Shown in pieces: positions 56,015 to 64,000 of a stretch of 64,000 nt of DNA (position 1 is the first letter of the stretch; each line of letters begins with the position of its first letter). A program made the position numbers and the translations under genes. The notes beneath the pieces were generated by a model. That model had not been told where the DNA came from. It was given only the letters and a program-made list of their open reading frames with translations, and did no database searches. Source of the stretch: Artemia franciscana (taxonomy: Eukaryota > Arthropoda > Branchiopoda > Anostraca > Artemiidae); NCBI RefSeq assembly GCF_032884065.1, contig NW_027062691.1, forward strand, positions 1 to 64,000. The letters are read 5' to 3'.

Positions 56015-56159
56015 TAACAACACACGTTTCAAAATGATGAATTGAAATGATCCATCAAATTTTTTTCTTCTAAAAACGTGTTTCATATTTAGATACTAAC
56101 TGAAAACGAAGGTTTTTTTCCAAATATTAGATCTGATATAAGAATTTCAAGGTTAATAG

Positions 56160-56900
56160 TAACTTAGATATGCTCCAACGTTGTTGCCAGTTCCAAGAAA
56201 AGAACCAGCCAAGATGCTTTAACGTCAGGATATATCTTGTCATATTTCTATCTACAATTATGTCGCCAGTTTAGAGCAATTGACTCTTTAGAATCAATTG
56301 TTGCAATTTTAGTCTCATTTCTTCCTTCTTTACTTTATATTCTTCTTTTTCTTCTGGGAACCAGCGCTTGAAAGCCAAACAGTCTCCTTTCAGCTTAAAA
56401 GAAAACTCAGCTTGGATCCTTTGCTTATTTCTCTTCTTTCGAACAGTAATTCAATTGAACAAATTAAATCAGGCGTAAGGTCAGGGCAACCATATCAAAT
56501 CATAATGTTATTCCTTACTACGTTAAAAATCTCTGGCAATTATGCATTTTATTCTTTGAGGCAGTTTGGTACTACCTGATTCACTCGTGTCTACATTTAA
56601 TTTTGGTCTATAAAAACTTTTTTTCTACTTTAGTACAATGTTGTACTCAAAACCGTATCCGGGGGGGGGGGTTACCTTCTTTTTCCAACTGTGCATTCTT
56701 AGCCTAGATTAAATTAGTGATTTTGAAATTTTTCGGGTTACCTTCAAGTTTTAACTTCTTGTCCTATATTTTGTCTATATCATGACAACAAGCATCAATA
56801 TATACATATATTGTTTCTCGAAAATAGGTCGGTTTATTTTAGCAGATAAGAGCTTGAGGCTCAAAATTGTTTATATAATTTGAACCGCTCCAACTAATTC
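56160..56900. repeat. Interspersed repeat, copy without MITE
   Basis: It runs from 'gctccaacgttgttgccagt' through 'gaaccagcgcttgaaagcca', 'tcactcgtgtctacatttaa' and 'aaaaccgtatccggggg' to 'gttggtcggtttattttagc'-like sequence. Copies are at 58.88-59.06 and 60.12-60.85 kb. It provides the empty site for the MITE at 58.6 kb. Confidence 0.7.
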
Positions 56901-56941
56901 TGTTGGGTAGATTGTGATCTTATTCACATTTTTTCTCTGTA

Positions 56942-56942
<1 letters not shown>

Positions 56943-56988
<46 letters not shown>

Positions 56989-57009
56989 TTCTCTCTTTCT
57001 CCCTCTCTC
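56943..57009. repeat. (CT)n microsatellite
   Basis: A CT/TC run with a few T insertions. Confidence 0.9.
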
Positions 57010-58080
57010 AGGGGTCTGTACTAGATTAGAAAGAAACGATTCTTGTATTTATTTCCTAAGTCCTTGGACGGTGCAAAAGTGAGCCAAATCGAAGCTATGG
57101 TTAGTCCTCTTTTAAGTTGTCATAGAAAGTAACTATTGCTGGTTTATTATCCTTTCCATTTAGCCAAGTAATTTATTTAGGCTAAAAAGTAAAGTGGAAA
57201 CAATACTCAAGAAATGTGAACAAATACTAGAACAAATCCATGGAGATTGATAGCTCATGTATCAATGCTATCAAGAATCCAAGAATATTACTGATATTCT
57301 TTTCTAGAAAATTTATTTTCAAGGAATGTTTATTATATGCTCCAATTTATTTTCAAATATCCAAATTAATAATAGCAAGTTTCATAGCTATTGTCTCTCC
57401 ATATATGGAGTCAATCTTTCGGCTTTTACTAAAGATTAACGTTGGGAGGGTAATGGGTCTTTAATACATTTCTGAAGTAGAAAGGCAGACTAACCCCAAG
57501 TTTTTGCTTGATGCAATACAGAGCCATTTCTTAGCTACCCATGAGACCCTCCATTTCATGGGAGTACCATTTGTTCATCTAGACACAGTATTTCACATTA
57601 AATTTCCAGAAAAATCAGGGATTTCTTGGTCTGTTAATTTCATTTATTTGTCATCATTTGCAACCAAATAATTAAAATTTTCTTTTGTGCAAATCCTCTT
57701 GGCGCAATTGGCTAGCGCACTTAAATGAAATTGGACGGGACAACTTTCAAGTAGAAGTCATTCTTGCCTTTCCAGGGCCACTTTTTAGTCGTTTTTTTTT
57801 TTTTTCAAGAAACTGCAGAAATTTAAACCTACATCCCTCCAGTTGTAGCTTAATATCCTCAAATTTGAGTGAAGGTAAAGAAACAAAAGTACGAAATGCT
57901 GTTAATTGTTCTGTCAAATTTTTCTGTTTTATTTTTATTTATTTGAATTTTTCATTGTTATAATCTATGGTAGTTGTAAAATTGAATTATTTTTAAGCTA
58001 TTTTTACTATTTTGATTTGTTAAGTTGAATTTGCGCATTCAGGGCATCGCCAGAATAATTATCTTTACAACTTAAGATAA
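57010..58080. other. Mostly unassigned sequence
   Basis: Frames at 57240-57464 and 57685-57963 lack support. A short piece at 57692-57718 resembles the 5' half of a tRNA and is listed separately. Confidence 0.35.
57692..57718 (+). other. tRNA 5'-half-like sequence (possible SINE A box)
   Basis: 'CTCTTGGCGCAATTGGCTAG' with GCGC resembles the acceptor and D arm of elongator tRNA-Met or tRNA-Trp, including an A box. No anticodon or T arm follows at normal spacing. It may be a SINE head or chance. Confidence 0.25.
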
Positions 58081-58605
58081 ATTGGGATGATATACAAATA
58101 AAATATTAAAGAACGGAAAAAAACATATAAGTAAATGAGATCCTTTGAAGTGCAACTACTTTGTGTTTAATTAAATTTATTTTTTTAATCCGAAACTTCA
58201 ATGCTTCTTTGATGTAACAAGGTATACACCCCACCATAAAGGTCTGTTTGTTTCTATTTCAACTATAATTATTGTTAACCATTTTTATTCTATTTGTGAT
58301 TTACAGTCAATGTCGGAGATTTAAACGCTACAAAAATGTATATCAGAAAATACATTTAGGAATAACATTAAATTTTTGAATAATTTATTTGGTTCTTCTT
58401 TTTTTTTCTTCTTTATTTAAGTACATATTTTCGCTTGTCATATGTAACAACAATGCTCCGTGTGAAGGGAAAACGAGAATCAAGAGACAGTGAAACGACC
58501 ATCTTACCTGCATTCTAGGAGCCTAGCGTAAAATATGGTATTTCACACCTGAAGAAATTTACTAAGAACTACGTGGACAAGGATAGTCTTTCTCATTAGC
58601 TCCAA

Positions 58606-58869
58606 CCACAGCTTAGATATACAATACAGTCATGAAAACTCGATTTATTTTTGGGACACAGTGCGCGGTAGCGATGCTAGCGGCTGGAGACAGGAAACTG
58701 GCAGTCTGAATCTAAAAGATCGGAGCAATTGGACAAACAAAACAAAATTGTGTTCCCGCCTATGATGTTGTAGTGCGATCTAGGAGGCGCCAAGTTCAGA
58801 GCTCTGTACCAAAAGCTTCTCGTGGGCAAGATAGGAGTTTCATAACTGTATTGTATATCTAAGCTGTGG
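58606..58869. mobile_element. 264-bp MITE inserted in an interspersed repeat
   Basis: Terminal inverted repeats of ~25 bp: the left begins CCACAGCTTAGATATACAAT and the right is its exact inverse ending at 58869. Two other copies of the host repeat (56167 and 60130) read 'gctccaacgttgttgccag' without interruption. Here the same sequence is split at 'ctccaa | ccacagc' and 'gctgtgg | cttcaacgttg', suggesting a ~6-bp target duplication CTCCAA/CTTCAA. No coding capacity is seen and the superfamily is not recognised. Confidence 0.8.
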
Positions 58870-59430
58870 CTTCAACGTTGTTGCCAGTTGCAAGAAAAGA
58901 ACCAGCTAAAATCTCTTTCTAACCGTAATTGAATTGAACAAACTTAATGAGGTTTTAAGGTCAGTGCAACCATATCAAATTATACTATTATACCTTACTA
59001 CGTTAATAATCTGGAAAATATTCTTTTTATTGTTTGAGGCACCTTGTACTACATGATTCACTTCTATCTTGCCTGGATTAGAAGTGTGTTTATGATGAAA
59101 TATGTATCGGATGAGTCTCTGAATATTATGAGAGATAAGTTTCAGCTGAGTGATTCTAGGAAAGATTTTCTTTTTCTGACTATCTTTACTTTTACCTTAA
59201 GTCGATAATTCATTGTTTCAGATACCTGAAGCACGATACCGGGAATTATCCGAAGAAGGATAGTCGTCCTGACTGATTCCGTGTTTTGTCGACTCCGAAG
59301 AAGAATACCAGCTAATAGACTTTTCACGAGTTTATGGATATTTTATTGTGACGATGTCTGTGAAGTACATGTATATTGGCAGTTTAGAGAGAGGTACGGG
59401 GGGGGGGGGGGGTTGCCCACTAAGTCAGTT
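58870..59430. repeat. Interspersed repeats: right part of MITE host repeat, then block 2
   Basis: 'caacgttgttgccagttgca' continues the host repeat to about 59060. 'cggatgagtctctgaatatt' (59108) to 'tggcagtttagagagagg' (59394) is another copy of the 37.8-38.1 kb block. A G14 run follows at 59399. Confidence 0.65.
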
Positions 59431-60049
59431 GTTGTATGTGAAAATGGTTAAATTTAAGCGATGGAAAAGAAACAAAATAAAAAATACTGTTTACAGTTAC
59501 AATATCTGATTATTTCATTATTATAAATCAAACTTTATTTTTAACATTTAATTCAATTTTAAATACTTTTATTAATTTGATCTAGTTAGTCGAATGCTTG
59601 CGTTAAAGGTATCACTAGAATAATCGGTTTTCCGAAATAGTATAAATTGTGAGGATATACAACTTCTATTAAAATAAAATGCAATAGTCCTAAAAATAAA
59701 AAAAATATTTAAGTGGATAATTTTAAGGGGGCTTAAAATTTCTATCGCAACAAGAGAAAAAAAACGGAAACAAAATTAAATATATTTTCAAATCCAAGAG
59801 TCTTGAATCAGTCGAATGTACCTGATAGTATTTTCTCTCGAAAATAAAGGCTGTAAGTTTCAACTGCAATCTCTAAGGTTGTTTAATTAGGAGGCTCATA
59901 GTACTTGCCTGAGCTAAAAGTATATTTTCGTGATGAGCGTTATTTTTGGAAAAGTTTCATCTTATTATTATGAGAGGTAATATGAGAGGTATTTACTGAG
60001 TGGTCTTGAAAAGTTTTTTTGTTTCTTTTTCCTGGGCCATTTTCTCAGC

Positions 60050-60850
60050 TACCATAGCTTAAAATATGTTATTTCGCCCTGAAGAAATTTACTAAGAATT
60101 ACGTGAACAAGAATAGTCTTTCTTATTAGCTCCAACGTTGTTGCCAGTTCCAAGAAAAGAACCAGCTAAGATGCTTTAACTCAGTATATTTTTTGTTATG
60201 TCTCTATCTACAATTCTATTGTCAGTTTAGAGTGGTTGGCTTTGAAGAATCTATTGTTGCAATTTTAGCCTCATTTCTTCATTCTTTGCTTTCTATTCTT
60301 CTTTTCCTTCTGAGAACCAGCACTTGGAAGCCAAACAGTCTCTTTTTAGCTTAAAAGAAAATTAATCGTCGATCCTTTGCTTATTTCTCTTCTTTTTTCT
60401 CTTTCGAACCGTAATTGAATTGAACAAACTTAATCAGGTTTTAACGTCAGTGCAACCATATCAAATTATACTATTACACTTTACTACGTTAATAATCGGG
60501 AAAATAGGCTTTTTATTGTTTGAGGCACCTTGGTACTACATGATTCACTCGTGTCTACATTTAATTTTAGTCTAAAAAAACTTGTTTTCTTCTTGAGTAG
60601 AATGTTGTACTCAAAGCCGTATCCGGGGTGGAGGGGTGCCTTGCTTTTCCAATTGTGCTTTCTTAGCGTTAGGCAGAGATAGTAATTTTGAATTTTTTCG
60701 GGTTACCTTCGAGGTTTAACTTTTTGTGTTATATTTTATCTGTATTGACAACAAAGATCAATAATTGTGCAGATATTTATATACATATACTGTTTCTCGA
60801 AAATAGGTCGGTTTATTTTTGCAGAAAATGTGATTTACTAAATGTTTTAC
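60050..60850. repeat. Interspersed repeat, third copy
   Basis: It matches 56.16-56.9 kb over nearly its whole length ('ccaagaaaagaaccagcta', 'gaaccagcacttggaagcca', 'aaagccgtatccggggtgg'). The frame from 60688 begins inside this repeat. Confidence 0.7.
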
Positions 60851-60969
60851 AGAGAAATTGCCTATGGATTGTTCTGGATACTTGGCTGACTGACTGTATT
60901 TCAAACAGTCTGCTGTATGAAAAGTGTGCTTCAATCTTACAGATTGCTAATGATTATTTTTTTTTTTTT

Positions 60970-61150
60970 TTTGCCAACCATCTAGGGCTAACAGAAAGCA
61001 GGTCATCCTTATCAGGGGTGGGAGGATGTCATAAAGAAAGATTTAAAGGAAATTGCAACTTTCTGGGCGGGTGTAAAGAGGGAGGTTTTGAATAGATTTG
61101 GAATGGAGGAGGAGCGCATAGCTGTGTTGGCCTCAGGTAGCTTGGTGCTG
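60970..61150 (+). mobile_element. LINE 3' end, copy 3
   Basis: GWEDVIKKDLKEIATFW, AGVKREVLNRFGMEEE and LASGSLVLW match the end of the 26.5-kb LINE frame, including 'aaagagggaggttttgaata' at nucleotide level. A short frameshift follows the first codons. Only the final ~50 codons are kept. Confidence 0.6.
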
Positions 61151-61251
61151 TGGTGAATTGTTAGTAATAGTAGAAGACTTTAGCTGATGACTTCAAGTTT
61201 GCTGTCAACAAGAGTTGATCTGATGAGCAATGGAAGACAGAGTGGGATGCA

Positions 61252-61874
61252 GTAAAATTCTAGTTTAGTGACTTCTTGCTATCTTGGGAAAGGATTAGGT
61301 TAGGAAAATGAAACTTTCAGGGATGGGTCTACAGGCTAAAGTATATCCTGGGAAGGTATTTTAAAGAACCCACCTCCACTCCTTCTCCCTCTAGAGGGCC
61401 CTGACATTTGCCTACATGACAGGTCTATACCTATTGAAATTTTGACAAAACAACATTTTACCTTAATTTTCAGTTACCAGTTGCTTTTTCTCTGCTTTTC
61501 TGAAAATGTAATTCCTGTTATTTGAGTAGAATTATGAGCCATATCAATGTTTTTTTTCTTCAAAATTTAGGAAATGTATTTTCATATCTTTAAAACCTTA
61601 TAAAATTGGATTGAGCAAAGTTGTGAAGCTGAAAACAACTTTGTTGTACTTCATTCAAGCAGAAGATCCATTTTGCATGGTTTCACTTATATAACACACA
61701 TATTTTTAAAGCTCATCAAAGGTCAGGACCTCTAGAGGGAGAGGGAGTGGAGGTAGGTACTTCAAAATACCTTCCTGGGACATACTTTAGCCTGTAGACC
61801 CATCCCCAAAAGTTTCATTTTCCTAACCTAACCCCTTTCCAAGATAGCAAGAAGTCACTAAACTAGAATTTTAC
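61252..61874. repeat. Foldback element, complete copy with empty site nearby
   Basis: GTAAAATTCTAGTTTAGTGA (61252) and its inverse ending 'ctagaattttac' (61874) are the termini; the arms extend to ~150 bp. The same flanking sequence occurs uninterrupted at 62640-62680 ('agaatgcaattgagtcaatg'), where it lacks the element. It belongs to the family of 14543-15167. Confidence 0.8.
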
Positions 61875-61884
61875 CTGGGTTGTA

Positions 61885-63130
61885 ATTGAATCAATGGCTC
61901 CCCATGATCACTAACCAGCAACTCTACAGGATTTTCCTATCCTTATTTTGCTGGACAATGCTATTTAAGGTAATAAATGATCTGGCCAATATAAAAGTAT
62001 TTGAACGGTAGTGTATATGTATGAGTATGTGTGTGATAAGGGGGGGGGGTACTGGGCAAAGCATTACAGCCTGCAATCTGAAACAATAGGCTATATGCTA
62101 GGTTGGTCTAGCCTAAGAAGGCTAAGCATTTTATAATGTTTTAGCATTGTTTCTAGAATAAGCAAGCTTGTAAAAAGTAAGGAATTAGATAAATATCAAT
62201 TTAGGATTCACTTAAGGGCTGCAAATTTGATTTGCAAGCAAGACAATTATAAGGCCTAATTAGAGGAAAAAGGCATCAAGAAGTGTGGTCAGTGTGTCTC
62301 TGCATCAGCAATGGAATCTGGTATAGCCTAGGCAATATTTATTAAAATAAGAACATGGTAGAGATATTAGCTTGATAAAACTTTTGTATAGACCTTTGAA
62401 AACACTTGTGTACAGGCATCAGAGGGGATGTCATAATAACTTATAAGCTCTTGAATACTGACTCCTCCTGTAAAAATCTAGGCTATTTCAGTTTGATAAA
62501 TCCTCCAGGACAAGGGGGCATAGTAAAAAGATGGGGAAAATTCTAGTTAATTGACTTCTTGCTATCTCAGAAAGGGTTGAATTGTTCCCTCTGTTGACAC
62601 CTTTAAGATTGCTGTCAACAAGAGTTGGTCTATTAAGCCATGGAAGACAGAGTAGAATGCAATTGAGTCAATGGCTCCCCATCATCCCTACCAGCAACTC
62701 TACAGGATTTTCCTATCCTTATTTTGCTGGAAAATGCTATTTAAGGTAATAAATGATTTGATTTATTGCAAAGTAATTTATATGTATGAGTCTACACATG
62801 GGGGTGGGGGGCATTGGGAAAGCATTAGTCTCCATTCTGAAACAATGGGCTAAGTTAGCCAAGCCTAAGTAGGCTAAGAGTTTTAAAGTGTTTTAATGTT
62901 CTTTCTAGAACAAAAAAGCTTCTAAAAAGTAAGAAATTAGATAAATATCACTTTAGGATTCACTTAAGGGCTCCAAATCCGATTTACAAACAAGACAATT
63001 AGAGGGCCTAGTGAGAGCAAAAGGCATCAAGCAGTGTGGTCTACTTGCCTCTGCATCAACAATGGAATCCGGTAGAGGCAATATTTATTAGTATAAGATC
63101 TTGGTAGACATATTAGCTTGATATTAGCTT
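61885..63130. repeat. Tandem segmental duplication
   Basis: The segment 61885-62400 recurs at 62660-63128 ('caatggctccccat', 'caactctacaggattttcct', 'caagacaatta', 'aaaaggcatcaag'). The left flanks (61195-61250 and 62605-62655) also match. The first unit carries the foldback element and the second does not. At 62535-62575 a short piece of the foldback's left end is present alone. Confidence 0.8.
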
Positions 63131-63640
63131 TCAACCCTGAAAGTGTCATTCATTAAGATCATCTAAGCTAGCCTATATATCCTTTCTGATACAGGAAGTA
63201 GCCCTTCAAATACAACTTTAACTATTTCTAACTAAGCCATTAGATAGTATTTCCCTGGAATAATGTTTTGATTTGCCTAATCCATAGAAAAAATTGTAAA
63301 AGTAAATAGCCTATAGATGTTTTCTAATTATGTTACTCTATATAAATTACAAGGAATTGTTCTTACTAACTCTTAATAGGTAGTGCTGAAGTATCATGTT
63401 TTAATTACAAGTCAAATAGTTTATAAGAAATAAACTAAATTTTTAGGAAAAGGTTGCCTACTAATTCTATACTGATCAGTTTGATGATTCTAATAGGATA
63501 AACTTTAGCATGTTTTATTTATTTTCCTTTCTTTCGTAAATAAAGTTATAACTACTATTAAAACTGATACACTTTAAAATAAAAGTATGACCAAAAAAGA
63601 CAATTTATTTCTTAGTTTAAGTTACCAAGCTAACAGCAAT
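63131..63640. other. Upstream region of the right-edge gene, nothing recognised
   Basis: AT-rich sequence with no repeat match noticed in the window. It may be distal promoter. Confidence 0.4.
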
Positions 63641-63646
63641 AGTATT

Positions 63647-63659
63647 TAGATGACGTCAT
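63647..63659. promoter_or_regulatory. CRE/ATF site 1
   Basis: TAGATGACGTCAT, with the full palindromic CRE TGACGTCA at 63651-63658. Identical 13-mers lie at 63711 and 63749. TGACGTCA is the consensus for CREB/ATF bZIP dimers. Confidence 0.8.
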
Positions 63660-63710
63660 TTTCTGATACTAACAAACTCGAAGGCTGATCCAAAGGTTCT
63701 AAGTTAAATA

Positions 63711-63723
63711 TAGATGACGTCAT
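63711..63723. promoter_or_regulatory. CRE/ATF site 2
   Basis: TAGATGACGTCAT, with the CRE at 63715-63722. It lies 64 bp after site 1 and 38 bp before site 3. Confidence 0.8.
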
Positions 63724-63748
63724 TAGCATGAATGAAGTCGTCTAAACA

Positions 63749-63761
63749 TAGATGACGTCAT
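63749..63761. promoter_or_regulatory. CRE/ATF site 3
   Basis: TAGATGACGTCAT, with the CRE at 63753-63760, ending 9 bp before the TATA box. Confidence 0.8.
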
Positions 63762-63770
63762 ATAATCGGC

Positions 63771-63804
63771 TATAAATACAGCTACAGTGTTATCAGAGTT
63801 CAGT
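63771..63804 (+). promoter_or_regulatory. Core promoter: TATA box and arthropod initiator
   Basis: TATAAATA (63771-63778) is followed by an arthropod-type initiator TCAGT (63800-63804). The A at 63802, the likely +1, lies 31 bp after the first T of the TATA box, the canonical distance. A second weaker TCAGA lies at 63793. Confidence 0.75.
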
Positions 63805-63861
63805 ACCAGAGTTACTTTGTAGCAGGATACATCATACATAATCAATTTACCTTAACAAATT

Positions 63862-64000
63862 ATGCAAGTAGAAATGCCAGAACAATCCAGTCAAGTTGTG
63901 CAAACAAAAGGAGCTAGCGATCCCAAGTCTTCTGATATATTACAAATCGCCATTGATTTGATATTACAACCTGCAGAGGAATTGCAGCCAGATGAAGGTG
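63862..64000 (+). CDS. 5' end of a CRE-driven gene, unknown product, leaves window
   Basis: The first ATG after the predicted start site (about 60 nt of 5' UTR without upstream ATG) has A at -3. The frame stays open for 46 codons to the window edge: MQVEMPEQSSQVVQTKGASD, then PKSSDILQIAIDLILQPAEE, LQPDEG. It is polar and acidic with a possible amphipathic helix (ILQIAIDLILQPAEEL) and has no signal peptide or recognised domain. The three CRE sites, TATA box and initiator point to an inducible gene under CREB/ATF-type control. A bZIP factor regulating itself is one idea, but the product cannot be named from this fragment. Confidence 0.7.
   Translation, partial: MQVEMPEQSSQVVQTKGASDPKSSDILQIAIDLILQPAEELQPDEG

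Overview
This is an AT-rich eukaryotic window, very poor in genes and dominated by decayed repeats. An arthropod is the likely source. The evidence is a TATA/TCAGT-type promoter at the right edge, a decayed chitin-binding (peritrophin-A) exon, and the mix of LINE, Penelope, hAT and Helitron remnants. The repeat texture reminds me of branchiopod crustaceans such as brine shrimp, but that is from memory and untested. No bacterial-style operon, rRNA or CRISPR is present.

Layout. 0-6.3 kb: one reversed copy of a composite palindromic repeat, a likely internal exon on the minus strand (1817-1963) and a possible terminal exon near 4.1 kb. 6.3-8.3 and 16.9-18.9 kb: two copies of a 1.95-kb element with 10-bp terminal inverted repeats, a 3' hairpin and internal ~300-bp tandem repeats. 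8.7-9.8 kb: a Gypsy integrase tail on the minus strand beside a CR1/jockey-like LINE tail on the plus strand. 11.4-15.8 kb: a cluster of foldback elements. 18.9-28.7 kb: a cluster of composite repeats built of two palindromic modules, with two hAT transposase tails, a LINE endonuclease fragment and two copies of one LINE 3' end. 31.7-37.4 kb: LINE fragments (ORF1-like, endonuclease, reverse transcriptase) in mixed orientation. 40.9-42.4 kb: a Penelope-like element with inverted terminal copies. 43-46 kb: interspersed repeats and a tRNA-Lys-like sequence. 46.1-52 kb: the most interesting region, described below. 52-63 kb: further repeat copies, including segmental duplicates of the 36.6-38.2 kb region and a 264-bp MITE whose empty site is also present here. 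63.6-64.0 kb: a compact promoter with three identical CRE-containing 13-mers, a TATA box and an initiator, followed by an open reading frame that leaves the window.

The only long intact coding region is at about 46.4-49.6 kb. It encodes a Helitron-type Pif1 helicase fused to a complete-looking ubiquitin-specific protease (USP) domain. It lies between direct repeats of ~230-250 bp (46124-46353 and 50941-51187), and the same interval contains a broken peritrophin-A exon. Just outside the right repeat are a 150-bp-arm palindrome with a GC hairpin and, 0.2 kb further on, an RS-domain exon on the minus strand. I read this as a Helitron-like transposon that has lost its HUH nuclease half, carries a deubiquitinase in the role OTU proteases play in Helentrons, and has picked up host exon fragments. 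Most other recognisable coding traces are dead transposon pieces.
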